From Meiothermus sp. (lineage in GTDB: Bacteria > Deinococcota > Deinococci > Deinococcales > Thermaceae), in the NCBI RefSeq assembly GCF_026004115.1, contig NZ_BPIM01000001.1:3080501-3144500 (forward strand): a stretch of DNA of 64,000 nt. The letters run 5' to 3'. Shown piece after piece: positions 18,438 through 27,092 of this stretch; position 1 is the first letter of the stretch, and each line of letters starts with the position of its first letter. Position numbers and translations under genes: made by a program. The notes below the pieces were generated by a model, which saw only the letters and a list, made by a program, of their open reading frames with translations, searched no databases and was not told the origin of the DNA.

Positions 18438-18969
18438 GAGATAGCAGTGGGCTCCTAAGGGCCATTTCTGTCACACCATACCAACCTATAACCAAAATAC
18501 AACCGGAAGTTTATTGCCAGAACAAAATGCATATGGATGTCTGTAAAGTTACATTCGATAGCGGCTCCATCGAAGGGCTAGTGATCAGGTAACCAGGAAA
18601 TCGCTATGCACTACTATCCCCTTCAATAAGCCGCACATCGCAACTGTGGGCAATCAATGTGCTTCAAAAGGTACCGCAAAACAAGTTACCGGTGCACTAG
18701 ATCAAGCTCCCTGCTGTTTGACCATCGAAAGCTTCTATTGTTTCTCCCCCAAAGCGTAGGGAAGGTTGGCTGGGGTTGCTGACCTGCGCCCTCACGCAGG
18801 CTACTGATTCAGGGCCTGGCCCAATACCCACCCGCACCCTGCCGCACAGGTAGGGCACGGGCCCAGAGGCCATCAAAGACGCGAAAAATGTGGGTGTACA
18901 GGTGTTTGCCCTGGCCCTGTGCTCTACCCCACAAAGCTTTTCAAGACAGCAATTCAAGGATGAAAGCCC
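18438..18969. other. sucA upstream gap holding repeat copy B
   Basis: About 530 bases between sucA and the pterin dehydratase gene. It contains repeat copy B (18578-18700). A minus-strand open frame at 18697-18957 (86 codons) has no family resemblance and an unusual Cys/Pro/Gly-rich composition; I do not accept it as a gene. Nothing else is recognised. Confidence 0.45.
18578..18700 (-). repeat. Dispersed 123-bp repeat, copy B (upstream of sucA)
   Basis: Related to 15505-15627 and 53539-53663. The ends here are a perfect 6-base inverted pair, CTAGTG on the left and CACTAG on the right, suggesting terminal repeats of a small mobile or REP-like element. It shares GGTAACCAGG, CCGCACATCGCAA and CCGCAAAACAAGTTACC with copy A. 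It lies 184 bases upstream of sucA in the same relative orientation as copy A has to sucB. Confidence 0.85.
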
Positions 18970-19254
18970 CTAGACGAGGGCTTCAATCTGTGCCGCCGCC
19001 TCGAGGTCTAGCGACGTAACCCCCCCCGCCGAGTGCGTCACGTAGGCCACCTTAACCTTGCCCCACATAATCTCCAGGCTGTCGGGGTGATGGTCGACTT
19101 TTTCGGCGTGCAGGGCTACCTTGACCGCAAAGGCCACTCCCTCCGCATAAGTATCGAAAGTGAAGGTTTTCTCGATTCTACCCTCCACCAGCGCCCACTG
19201 TGGAAGACCTTGCAAACCATTCCGAATTTCTCCTTCATTTAGCCTGGTTGCCAT
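18970..19254 (-). CDS. Pterin-4a-carbinolamine dehydratase
   Basis: 94 residues, full family length. The signature HAEKVDHHPDSLEIMWGKVKV (EKxxHHPD core at about residues 50-56) and the C-terminal THSAGGVTSLDLEAA match 4a-hydroxytetrahydrobiopterin dehydratase, which recycles the oxidised pterin cofactor of aromatic amino acid hydroxylases. No hydroxylase gene is adjacent; in thermophiles the protein may have another pterin role. GGAGGG lies a few bases before the ATG on the minus strand. Confidence 0.93.
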   Translation of the reverse strand: MATRLNEGEIRNGLQGLPQWALVEGRIEKTFTFDTYAEGVAFAVKVALHAEKVDHHPDSLEIMWGKVKVAYVTHSAGGVTSLDLEAAAQIEALV

Positions 19255-19323
19255 AGAATCCCTCCTTTACCAGCCAGTACCACAAAGCCCGGATGCCCCT
19301 AAAGCATCCTTATCATTCTGCGT

Positions 19324-19353
19324 TTGCAAGACCACAAAAAAGTGTGCTATACT
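19324..19353 (+). promoter_or_regulatory. Promoter of the rplM-rpsI operon
   Basis: TTGCAA (19324-19329), an 18-base spacer, then TATACT (19348-19353). This leaves a leader of about 85 bases before rplM. Confidence 0.75.
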
Positions 19354-19445
19354 CCGCGTTGGCGCTTTTTTTGGGTGGTTTCCCCGAGCCGCTCAAACAA
19401 AAGCAAATCAAAATCTGCAACGGCGTTGGTAGGCGCTGGTGCAAA

Positions 19446-19886
19446 ATGGAGAAAGCAGTGTTCAAGACATTTGTTCCTGAACCCAAAGAACCCGGTTGGG
19501 TGCTGATTGACGCCGAAGGCCAGTCCATTGGGCGGGTGGCCTCTAAGATTGCAGCGGTGTTGCGCGGCAAACACAAGCCCGACTTCACCCCCAATATGGC
19601 CACAGGCGATTGTGTGGTGGTCATTAATGCCGATAAGGTGCTCCTGAAGGGCTCGAAACCGCGCACCAAGGTCTATACCCGTTACTCTGGCTACCCCGGT
19701 GGTCTCAAGCGCACCGTAGGCGCGGTGATGCTGGCTGAAAAGCCGGTCAAGGCCGTGGAGCATGCGGTCAAGGGTATGCTTCCTAAAGGCGCCCTGGGCA
19801 ACATCATGTTCCGCCGTCTCAAAGTCTATGCTGGGGCAAACCATCCGCATGCGGCCCAAAAACCCGTCAAGATGGAGGTCGAATAA
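19446..19886 (+). CDS. rplM: 50S ribosomal protein L13
   Basis: 146 residues from ATG 19446; an in-frame extension back to 19293 crosses the promoter and is rejected. Family motifs: [57 protein letters not shown], the MLPKGALG block and the C-terminal [17 protein letters not shown]13 is an early 50S assembly protein. Its stop overlaps the rpsI start by one base (TAATG), the classical L13-S9 pairing. Confidence 0.98.
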   Translation: MEKAVFKTFVPEPKEPGWVLIDAEGQSIGRVASKIAAVLRGKHKPDFTPNMATGDCVVVINADKVLLKGSKPRTKVYTRYSGYPGGLKRTVGAVMLAEKPVKAVEHAVKGMLPKGALGNIMFRRLKVYAGANHPHAAQKPVKMEVE

Positions 19887-20272
19887 TGGAACAGTATTAC
19901 GGCACGGGCCGGCGTAAAACCAGCGTGGCACGGGTGTTTTTGCGTCCGGGTACCGGCAAGATCGAAGTCAACGGCAAGACCTTTGGCGATTACTTTGGCG
20001 GTCTGGTAAAGGCAGTCTCGGCGCTGGAGCCTTTGCGCCGCGTGGATGTCAGCAACCGCTTTGATGCTTACATCACCGTGAAAGGCGGTGGCAAGGCCGG
20101 ACAGGTAGATGCTATACAGCTTGGCATTGCCCGCGCGCTGGTCAACTACAACGGCGACTTGCGGGCCAAGCTTAAGCCTGCCGGGCTGCTCTCGCGCGAC
20201 CCCCGCGAAGTCGAGCGCAAGAAGTACGGCAAGCACAAAGCCCGCCGTGCACCGCAGTACAGCAAGCGCTAG
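19886..20272 (+). CDS. rpsI: 30S ribosomal protein S9
   Basis: 128 residues. [21 protein letters not shown] at the N-terminus, [19 protein letters not shown] in the middle and the basic C-terminal tail ending APQYSKR, whose final Lys-Arg contacts P-site tRNA. Translationally coupled to rplM and followed 16 bases later by an intrinsic terminator. Confidence 0.98.
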   Translation: MEQYYGTGRRKTSVARVFLRPGTGKIEVNGKTFGDYFGGLVKAVSALEPLRRVDVSNRFDAYITVKGGGKAGQVDAIQLGIARALVNYNGDLRAKLKPAGLLSRDPREVERKKYGKHKARRAPQYSKR

Positions 20273-20288
20273 GTATCTTCCCCCTCGA

Positions 20289-20318
20289 GCCCTCACCCAA
20301 AAAGGTGGGGGCTTTTTT
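20289..20318 (+). terminator. Intrinsic terminator of rplM-rpsI
   Basis: 9-bp stem GCCCTCACC/GGTGGGGGC with one G-U pair, 6-base loop, followed by TTTTTT (20313-20318). Confidence 0.9.
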
Positions 20319-20346
20319 GTCTGGAATCCAGGGCGTAATCTGGGGT

Positions 20347-20817
20347 ATGGACAAAGCTGAGTTAAAGCGAATCGTGGATGCCAACGACTGGCTCTGGGAA
20401 AAGTGGTGGCCTGCCTTGCAGGAGTTATCCCCCGAGCAGGCCCGTCAAGAGGTTGGGGGTTCCTTCAGCAGTGTGTTGGAAACCACGGCCCATATGGTTG
20501 GGGCCGAAACAGTCTGGCTCGAGCGGCTCCTGGGCAACCCAGCGGCCAGCTTTCCGGTAAGCCCAACAGACATTGCAGGCTTGTACAAATCCTGGCAACT
20601 GTTGGCATCCAGGAGACAGAACTGGCTCACGACCGCTGACCCTGCGGCCAGGATCACCTATAACTTTACCGGCGGAACCGCCACCAACACCGTCAGCGAG
20701 ATTGTACTGCATTTTACCAGCCACACCCACTTCCACCGAGGCCAGTTGGCCAGCCAGTTTAGATTGCAGGGCCTGAAGCCCCCCTCCGTGCATTTCATCG
20801 GGTTCTTTCGGCTTTGA
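20347..20817 (+). CDS. DinB/YfiT-like four-helix metalloprotein
   Basis: 156 residues from ATG 20347. The DinB-fold metal triad is visible as His in VLETTAHMVGAE and the HxxxH pair in TSHTHFHRGQLASQF, with the typical ending. These proteins are often metal-dependent thiol transferases (bacillithiol or similar) or stress-induced. In-frame sequence upstream overlaps the terminator, so the internal ATG is right. No operon partner. Confidence 0.85.
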   Translation: MDKAELKRIVDANDWLWEKWWPALQELSPEQARQEVGGSFSSVLETTAHMVGAETVWLERLLGNPAASFPVSPTDIAGLYKSWQLLASRRQNWLTTADPAARITYNFTGGTATNTVSEIVLHFTSHTHFHRGQLASQFRLQGLKPPSVHFIGFFRL

Positions 20818-21221
20818 AGTTTTCCTCTGCCAATGCTGCCCAAAGGGCCGTTTCTGAAATGACTATTCTTGCTGCCTCGACAAGGCTGCCAACAGGGTAG
20901 TTGACCCATGATGGGCAGAAAAAATACCGTGTTGGGGATGGCATCTCGCCATAGGTTTCCTTGACAAGGGTGGTTCTGGGTCATGTTAGCCACTGCTTGG
21001 GCTATGTGTGGAGCTAACCTGAAAAAGACATGGGCCAAACCTAAGGAAAGCCTGAATGAAGCCTAAATGTAAATCGGAAGACTGAGCCGTAAGCTACGGG
21101 CTAGTTTGGTTGAATCGCGATAGCTTCCTTCGATTCCATACACGCTTCTAACCTTGTGGAGCATCGTGCATCCCTATGATCGAATATGATTGAACCTCTT
21201 AAAGTCGTCTCTGGAGCCTGG
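20818..21221. other. Gap before the beta-helix lipoprotein gene
   Basis: About 400 bases without a supported gene. TTGACA at 20961-20966 followed after 17 bases by TGTTAG is a weak promoter candidate, which would leave a leader of about 230 bases for the lipoprotein gene. Nothing else recognised. Confidence 0.4.
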
Positions 21222-22628
21222 ATGAAGAAGCTTTTGTGGATCATGGCCATAGTCGTCCTAGCCGCTTGTAATGAAGCGGTTACGCTCCCGGTTCCCCCAA
21301 CACCCAGTCCCAGCCCCACACCCATACCGAATCCGCCCCCCACGCCCAACCCGCCCCTGCCCCCTCTACCTACGGGCCGCACCCTCTACGTTTCGCCCAG
21401 TGGCAACGATAGCAACGATGGGCTGAGCGAAACCCGCGCTTTCCGCACCCTGCAACGAGCCTCCAACCAGACCCAGCCGGGAGATCTGGTGCTGGTGATG
21501 AATGGGGAGTACACCAATTCCACTTACAGCAGCATTGTTCTCGATATTAAGCGCTCGGGCACGGCTAACCAGTGGATTATCTACCGGGCCTATCCGGGGC
21601 ATCGGCCCAAGATCAAACTCGAGGCCAACTGGGTCGGCATCTTGCTGGAGGGCGTCTCTTATGTGGCCATCGAAGGGTTCGACATAGAAGGCAATGCAGC
21701 CAGTGTGAGCCTCGAGTACGCCCGCTCCCAGATGAATGTGCTGGATAACCCGGTCACTGCCGGTAGCTGTTTGGGCATTGGTCCGCGTTACCAGCAGCCC
21801 GATCTGCGTTCGCACCATATCGTCGTGCGCAACAACCGGGTGCTGCGCTGTCCGGGAGGTGGCATATACAGCGTGCAGGCCGATTATCTGTATATTGAAA
21901 ACAACGTTGTGGCCGAGAATGGCTTCTATTCCCCGCTGAATAAAAGTGGCATCTCGACCTACCAGAACTGGAATTCCGATAGCTCCACCGATTTCAAGAT
22001 CTTCATCCGGGGCAACATTGTCTACAAAAACGAAAACCGGATTCCCTTCTACTATTCCAACCCCGATCCGGCCAAACGGGTCATCTCCGACGGCAACGGG
22101 ATTATTGTGGACGATGGCCGCAACACTCAAAACTACGGCAACAACCCTGGCGTACCCTACCGGGGCCGCATCCTGATCGAGAATAACCTGATCTTCGACA
22201 ACGGGGGACGGGGGGTTAATATTTTCTATTCCGACAACGTGGTAGTGCGCAACAATACCCTCTATGCCAACGCCCGCACCCCCGACATCTGCTGCGATCT
22301 ATCGGCGTATTTTTCGGGGAATGTGGGGTTTTACAACAATGTGGTCTATGCTCGTTCCGACCGGGCAGCCACAGCGGTTTATAGCGTAACGAACTTCGTG
22401 TTCAGCAGAAACCTGTATTTTGCTGCTAACAGTTTCCCCAATCGAAGCTCTACCGACCTGCTAGGCGACCCACAGTTCATCAACCCCAGCACCGACCCAG
22501 GTAGTGCCAACTTCAGGCTCAGGGCCGGCAGCCCTGCTTTGGGCCAGGGCCTGCCCGAGCAATGCGCCAGTACCGACCTGGAAGGCAAACCTCGAGCCAA
22601 CCCCTGCACCCTGGGCGCACACGAGTGA
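21222..22628 (+). CDS. Secreted right-handed parallel beta-helix lipoprotein
   Basis: 468 residues from ATG 21222 (GGAG 5 bases upstream). Signal peptide MKKLLWIMAIVVLAACN has a lipobox with Cys at residue 17. A Pro/Thr/Ser linker of about 30 residues follows, then a DUF1565-type opening (TLYVSPSGNDSNDGLSETRAFRTLQRA) and repeated right-handed beta-helix rungs (VRNNRVLRC, IENNVVAENG, IRGNIVYKN, IENNLIFDNGG, VRNNTLYANA). Such proteins are usually polysaccharide lyases or carbohydrate-binding surface proteins. Catalytic residues cannot be placed. Single gene. Confidence 0.85.
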   Translation: MKKLLWIMAIVVLAACNEAVTLPVPPTPSPSPTPIPNPPPTPNPPLPPLPTGRTLYVSPSGNDSNDGLSETRAFRTLQRASNQTQPGDLVLVMNGEYTNSTYSSIVLDIKRSGTANQWIIYRAYPGHRPKIKLEANWVGILLEGVSYVAIEGFDIEGNAASVSLEYARSQMNVLDNPVTAGSCLGIGPRYQQPDLRSHHIVVRNNRVLRCPGGGIYSVQADYLYIENNVVAENGFYSPLNKSGISTYQNWNSDSSTDFKIFIRGNIVYKNENRIPFYYSNPDPAKRVISDGNGIIVDDGRNTQNYGNNPGVPYRGRILIENNLIFDNGGRGVNIFYSDNVVVRNNTLYANARTPDICCDLSAYFSGNVGFYNNVVYARSDRAATAVYSVTNFVFSRNLYFAANSFPNRSSTDLLGDPQFINPSTDPGSANFRLRAGSPALGQGLPEQCASTDLEGKPRANPCTLGAHE

Positions 22629-22686
22629 CCCAGGAGGAACATGGTTAGGCCTGACCCGCTGTATCCTTAACTGCATCCATCACCAA

Positions 22687-23772
22687 TTAAGTTTCTTCGG
22701 ATTCAGTATCCAGCTCACCTTCCTCGGGGTTCTTCTTCATAATCTCCCGCAGCACTGTGGTAGCGTAGGCTCCTTTAGGCAGAAAAAAGCTTAACCAGAG
22801 CCCTTCTGAGGTCTCTTCCACGCTGGATTCAGTTAGGGGAAAGCGAATCAGGCGACGATCCCCCCGGCGCAAGGCAAAATGGTGGCGCTCCAGATCATAT
22901 CTCTGCAAAATCTGGTCTTCGAGGGCCCGGGCTTCCCCCTCGGCTTCCCGATACTTTTTGCCGTACAAAGGCCCGGTGGCGCTAATTTCGAAGCGCTGGG
23001 CCCGGGGGGTTTCCAGTACCGCCTCGCGAACCACAAACTCCCCGCCGGTATCGTGCTTTTTGGCCACATCCCCCTCGATGACCTGGTCGAACAGCCCCCT
23101 TTCCATGCGCAGGGCCAGCCAGTCGTTGAATAAGAGGCTTTGCAAGCTCGAGACCAGCAGCTTTTTGAGCCAGGAAGGGCTGTGTATCTTGCCTTTTTTG
23201 ACCAGTTCGTAGCCCTTGATGGGGTTCATGCCGCCAATACCAAACCGCTGGGGGCCATAGTAGTTGGGCACCCCACGGCGCTTTAGTTCGTAAAAAACAG
23301 CCTCGACCGGCCCTTTGGACAAGCGGGAAGCCTCGCTGCTTGGCCGAATCAGGATGCGGAAGCGGTTACCCCGCAGGTGGCCAGTTTTTAGCTTGTGGGG
23401 ATGCAGGCCCCGCTCCAATACCCGCACCCCTGGGAGTTCAGCCAAACTTTCCAGGCGCTCTTCGTGGCGGGCCGGAATACTAAACCATTGTCGGGTCAGG
23501 GCGTGCTTGTCCTTCAGACCCGCTACCCCGATATGGGCCTCGTTGATGTGAAACCGGTCACGCAAAAACTCTAATACCGCCCGGGTGGTCAGGCCCTCTT
23601 TTTCGATCAGTACCAGCAGGTGTTCTCCCTGGCCCGAGGGGCTATAGGCCGGCACTTCATCGACCTGAAAATCCCGGGCTTGGTGGCGAATCACCCCGTC
23701 CAGCCCAGGCAAATCCGGGGTGAGATAAGGGTAGATGTTAAAATCGAAGCGGAGATTGGGAAAAAAAGTCAT
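22687..23772 (-). CDS. truD: tRNA pseudouridine synthase TruD
   Basis: 361 residues. The active-site block VAGLKDKHALTRQWFSIPA holds the catalytic Asp (GxKDxxAxTxQ); GHLRGNRFRILIR and PNYYGPQRFG are the other family motifs. It makes pseudouridine 13 in tRNAs such as tRNA-Glu. An acidic tail (EEGELDTESEE) ends the protein. Starts 18 bases from the divergent tilS-tadA gene. Confidence 0.96.
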   Translation of the reverse strand: MTFFPNLRFDFNIYPYLTPDLPGLDGVIRHQARDFQVDEVPAYSPSGQGEHLLVLIEKEGLTTRAVLEFLRDRFHINEAHIGVAGLKDKHALTRQWFSIPARHEERLESLAELPGVRVLERGLHPHKLKTGHLRGNRFRILIRPSSEASRLSKGPVEAVFYELKRRGVPNYYGPQRFGIGGMNPIKGYELVKKGKIHSPSWLKKLLVSSLQSLLFNDWLALRMERGLFDQVIEGDVAKKHDTGGEFVVREAVLETPRAQRFEISATGPLYGKKYREAEGEARALEDQILQRYDLERHHFALRRGDRRLIRFPLTESSVEETSEGLWLSFFLPKGAYATTVLREIMKKNPEEGELDTESEET

Positions 23773-23790
23773 ACGCTATAGCATATAAGG
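23773..23790. promoter_or_regulatory. 18-bp divergent gap with palindromic -10-like core
   Basis: The whole space between the truD ATG and the tilS-tadA GTG is 18 bases. It contains the palindrome GCTATAGC (23775-23782) and CATATAAGG. TATAGC-like -10 boxes can be read on both strands only a few bases from each start, so both mRNAs are probably leaderless or nearly so, with each -35 inside the opposite gene. Confidence 0.5.
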
Positions 23791-25353
23791 GTGGATTCAG
23801 TAGATGCGGACCTGCTAGAAGCCCAGTTCGCCAACCATCTAACCCGCATGGTGCCGGAGGGCAGCCTGGTAGCGGCAGTATCGGGCGGCGGCGATTCGGT
23901 TGCATTGTTGCTCTTACTCACGTCAACCCCCCGCAAGGTGGTGGTGGCCCACCTCGATCACGCCCTGCGCGAGGGTTCGGCAGCTGAGGCCTTGTGGGTT
24001 AAGTCGCTGGCCGAGCGCCTGGGCTATCCCTTTGAGTCGGAAAAACTCGAGGTTGCCCGGATTGCCGGCGAACGCGGGGAAAATCTGGAGGCCACCGCCC
24101 GCGAATTGCGCTACGGCTTTCTGGCCAAAGTAGCCAAGAAACACAATGCGCAGGCCATCCTGACCGCCCACACCGAAGACGACCAGGCCGAAACGGTGTT
24201 GTTGCAACTACTGCAAGGTACAGGGCGGGGCCTGGGAATGCGCCCAAGGCGAGGAAAGGTAGTGCGTCCGCTGCTCGAGGTCAGCCGCAGCACCCTGCGG
24301 GCCTACTTGCGCAGCAAAAACCAGGACTGGCTCGACGACATCACCAACGCCGACACCTCGATGGATCGCAATTTCCTGCGCCACGAGATTTTTCCCAGGC
24401 TCAAAGATCGCTTTCCCCAAACCAATGCCTCCCTGGCTCGTTTTGCAGCCATCTCCCAGGTAGACGATGAGGCCCTCGACCCTCTGGCCGAACAAATACT
24501 GCTGCGGGACGGGCGCTGGCCCTGCCCCGCCTATCGCATTGCCCCCCTGGCCCAGGCCCCGGCTGGACTCCGGCGACGGGCCTTGCGGCAGATGCTAGAG
24601 CAAATCAGGCTGCGGCCCGAGGCCACCTGGATTACCCAGCTCGAGCGTGCCTTGCAGGGCGAGGCCTTTACCCTCCCCGAAGGCTGGCAGGTTCGTCGTC
24701 GCGATGGAACCTTGTTCCTGATTCCGCCCATAGTGGACACTTTTCCGCCCTGGCGGGGCTCGAGGCTGCCCAAGCCGGGCGACCAGATCGACCTGCCGGA
24801 AGGCCGGGTTCGGCTGGTGGACTTTTTTACCCAACACAGTGTCCCCCCCGAGCTCAAGCAGGTTTGGCCGGTGCGGGCCATGGGCGACGTCGTGCAGGAA
24901 GTCTGGAACCTGTGGCCCGAGTCGGACGACCTCGAGCACATGCGCACCGCCCTCGAGCAAGCCAGGCTGGCACGCGACGGTGGTGAAGTACCTATTGGGG
25001 CGGTGGTGGTCTGGGACGGCACTGAACTGGCCTCAGCCCACAACCAGGTGGAGCAAAGCCGGGACGCCACTGCCCACGCCGAGCTATTGGCCTTGCAGAA
25101 GGCCCTGCTCAAGAAGCAAGCCAAGGTGCTGCCTGGAGCCACCGTCTATGTCACCTTGGAGCCCTGCCCTATGTGTTTTGGTGCGCTGATGGAGGCCCAG
25201 GTTCGGCGGGTAGTCTACGCCGTAGAGAACCTCAAGGCTGGAGCCGTAACGGTTCATCGCATGAAGCCGCCCTTTGAGTGGGAAGGTGGTTGGCTCGAGC
25301 GCGAGTCGGCAAGGCTCTTGAGGGACTTTTTTGCGCACAAACGTGCCTCATAA
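23791..25353 (+). CDS. Fusion of tRNA(Ile)-lysidine synthetase and tRNA adenosine deaminase
   Basis: 520 residues, GTG start. Residues 1 to about 375 are TilS: PP-loop SGGGDS at 31-36, HLDHALRE, and TAHTEDDQAETVLLQLLQGTG. TilS makes lysidine 34 in tRNA-Ile(CAU). Residues about 380-520 are TadA: zinc ligands and proton donor H429-A-E431 and the PCPMC pair C459/C462; TadA makes inosine 34 in tRNA-Arg(ACG). So two wobble-position anticodon modifications are joined in one polypeptide. Both active sites look intact. Followed by the tRNA-Ser gene. Confidence 0.95.
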   Translation: MDSVDADLLEAQFANHLTRMVPEGSLVAAVSGGGDSVALLLLLTSTPRKVVVAHLDHALREGSAAEALWVKSLAERLGYPFESEKLEVARIAGERGENLEATARELRYGFLAKVAKKHNAQAILTAHTEDDQAETVLLQLLQGTGRGLGMRPRRGKVVRPLLEVSRSTLRAYLRSKNQDWLDDITNADTSMDRNFLRHEIFPRLKDRFPQTNASLARFAAISQVDDEALDPLAEQILLRDGRWPCPAYRIAPLAQAPAGLRRRALRQMLEQIRLRPEATWITQLERALQGEAFTLPEGWQVRRRDGTLFLIPPIVDTFPPWRGSRLPKPGDQIDLPEGRVRLVDFFTQHSVPPELKQVWPVRAMGDVVQEVWNLWPESDDLEHMRTALEQARLARDGGEVPIGAVVVWDGTELASAHNQVEQSRDATAHAELLALQKALLKKQAKVLPGATVYVTLEPCPMCFGALMEAQVRRVVYAVENLKAGAVTVHRMKPPFEWEGGWLERESARLLRDFFAHKRAS

Positions 25354-25396
25354 TGAGCCCCTCGGCGAACCAACAACATCCCTGACAGAACGCCCC

Positions 25397-25425
25397 GTGA
25401 CTTTACATCCAAGTTGTGCTAAAGT
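25397..25425 (+). promoter_or_regulatory. Promoter of tRNA-Ser
   Basis: GTGACT (25397-25402), 17-base spacer, TAAAGT (25420-25425), about 40 bases before the tRNA. A CGGCTG/CAGCCG hairpin lies in the leader. Confidence 0.55.
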
Positions 25426-25466
25426 CTCTATTCGGCTGCACCGCGGCAGCCGGATTTGGCAAAATT

Positions 25467-25558
25467 GGAGGGGTGCCGGAGTGGTTGAACGGGCCGGTCT
25501 CGAAAACCGGTATAGGGGGTTCCCCCTATCGAGGGTTCGAATCCCTCCTCCTCCGCCA
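25467..25558 (+). tRNA. tRNA-Ser (anticodon CGA)
   Basis: 92 bases including an encoded CCA. The acceptor stem GGAGGGG pairs with CTCCTCC (one G-U), discriminator G. Anticodon stem CCGGT/ACCGG around loop CTCGAAA gives anticodon CGA, which reads UCG. A long variable arm (GGGGG/CCCCC stem around 25514-25528) is the class-II feature of serine tRNAs. TTCGAAT T-loop is present. The accessory island starts just downstream. Confidence 0.96.
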
Positions 25559-25676
25559 GAAACACCCGGTCAGGGCACACATGCAGAGTCAGGGGGCATA
25601 AGCTGCATTAGCCTGGTGCCTGAACGTTCCCTAGCGGTTCAGCGTTCACCCGCAGCAGGCCCGATTGGGTATAACT

Positions 25677-26599
25677 TATTCCTTCGTGTGCTACTTGATC
25701 TGGACCCTCGGGGTGTGAAAAAAGAGGGGGTGCTATGCTTCCAGACCGAGAGCACCCCCTTTACTATCTTGACGCGGAGACCCTCTTGACGGCTACCTAC
25801 GTCTGGGTGGATGACGAGCTCAAGGCTTTACAGGCCCAGAGCTTCAAGCTCCCCCCAAAGCAAAAGCATCAAAAGGCCACCCTGGCCGAGCTCCTGACCC
25901 TCGCTATCTTTTTGCTCCTCCAGGGCCAGGACCTCGCCAAAGGTTACCTGGCCGCCAAGACCACCCTGAAGGCTTACTTTCCCTCCCTGCCCCACCTCTC
26001 CCGCTTCTACCGGGTGCTCCAAAAAGCCCACGTCCTTTGGGCCCATCTCGCCCATCGTTTGGCCGGGGGAGAAGGCTTGCTCCAGGTGGTGGACCTCAAG
26101 CCCCTCCCCCTGGCCCACGGACAGCGTATCCACGGCCTCGCTCTCCCCGACGCCGCAGTAGGGGTAGGACCCTTGGGGGCCTTCGGCGGATACGTCCTCA
26201 TGCCGGTGATGAACGAGCGGGGCCTCTTTTTTCGCTGGCTCATCCTGCCCGGCAACGCCCGGGAGACCTGGGGGAGGGAGCTGGTGGAGGGCTTGCCTGC
26301 GGTCTTGGGAGACCGAGGCTTTCGCTGGGTCCAGGGGGTCAAGACGCCGCCCTATCGGGTCAGGGGAGGAAGGGTGGTGGAGACGGGGTGGAAAGGGTGG
26401 ATGGGGAGGGTCAGGAACTGGATAGAGACCCGCTTCAGCGTGATGGTGCGGTCTTTGGGGCTTCACCGGATTGAAGCCCGCTCCTACTGGGGCTTGGTGG
26501 CCCGGGTGAACCTGATCCTTCTGGTGCACAACCTGATTCGGAGCCGGGTACTGCTGAGGATGGCTGGGGTGGAGCTATGAGGTAGCACACGAAGGTATT
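25677..26599 (+). mobile_element. Insertion sequence, 915 bp, IS982-like, with 4-bp target duplication
   Basis: Terminal inverted repeats CCTTCGTGTGCTAC (25681-25694) and GTAGCACACGAAGG (26582-26595) bound the element 25681-26595. The flanking TATT at 25677-25680 and 26596-26599 is a target-site duplication. One transposase gene fills the interior. The right end abuts the ATG of the next gene. Intact ends and frame suggest a recent insertion. Confidence 0.88.
25735..26580 (+). CDS. DDE transposase, IS982-like
   Basis: 281 residues. A DDE triad can be placed at LLQVVDLKPLPL (Asp), VLGDRGFRW (Asp) and NWIETRFSVM (Glu), with the N-terminal LSRFYRVLQKA region typical of IS982-type enzymes. The stop falls just before the right inverted repeat. 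The frame is intact, so it may be active. Assignment to IS982 rather than a related IS4/IS5-type group rests on motif shape only. Confidence 0.85.
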   Translation: MLPDREHPLYYLDAETLLTATYVWVDDELKALQAQSFKLPPKQKHQKATLAELLTLAIFLLLQGQDLAKGYLAAKTTLKAYFPSLPHLSRFYRVLQKAHVLWAHLAHRLAGGEGLLQVVDLKPLPLAHGQRIHGLALPDAAVGVGPLGAFGGYVLMPVMNERGLFFRWLILPGNARETWGRELVEGLPAVLGDRGFRWVQGVKTPPYRVRGGRVVETGWKGWMGRVRNWIETRFSVMVRSLGLHRIEARSYWGLVARVNLILLVHNLIRSRVLLRMAGVEL

Positions 26600-26603
26600 A
26601 CTA

Positions 26604-27011
26604 ATGGATACCATTTTGCGCGAAGTTACCACCGAAGAGGTGCGCATCCTCCTCGAGCAGCTGGGGGTCAACGCCGAACAGGTCAAGGAAGACCTGTTCA
26701 ATCTGGAATTTCCCAACGGCTTGCGCGGGCACCTCATTACCTACGGCGAGCCACACGTGAGCAGCCTGCAATTGCGGGCCGGGTTCTCGGGTTTTGATCG
26801 GGTGGAACCGCGCCACCTGCTCAACTGGAACCGCCGCTACCGTTTCACCAAGTCGTATCTGGATGCCGACAACGATCCGGTCATCGAGAGCGACCTCCGC
26901 CTCGAGGGCGTCACCCCCGAGGCCATCCACGCCTTTATACGTGATTTCGGCGACCAGGTCACGCTGTTTTTCTCCTACCTGCGCATGATTGATGCCAATC
27001 TGGTGGAATAA
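26604..27011 (+). CDS. YbjN-domain protein
   Basis: 135 residues. Resembles the YbjN/putative sensory transduction regulator family: VTTEEVRILLEQLGV at the start, then WNRRYRFTKSYLDADNDPVIESDLRLEGVTPEAIHAFI, the family's core. A type III secretion chaperone-like fold is expected; role is unclear. Its natural upstream region was displaced by the IS: the only good ribosome site, GAAGG at 26591-26595, is the end of the right inverted repeat, 8 bases before ATG. Confidence 0.75.
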   Translation: MDTILREVTTEEVRILLEQLGVNAEQVKEDLFNLEFPNGLRGHLITYGEPHVSSLQLRAGFSGFDRVEPRHLLNWNRRYRFTKSYLDADNDPVIESDLRLEGVTPEAIHAFIRDFGDQVTLFFSYLRMIDANLVE

Positions 27012-27092
27012 TTCTGCGCCACACTCAGCCCACCCAAAAACCTAATTCGCCTCCGAGCAACTTGTATTTGGTCAGCACCCGCCTGAGGGTTT

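Noticed and set aside
18697-18957. 86-codon minus-strand open frame upstream of sucA
   Set aside because: Odd composition and no recognisable family; its end overlaps the dispersed repeat.
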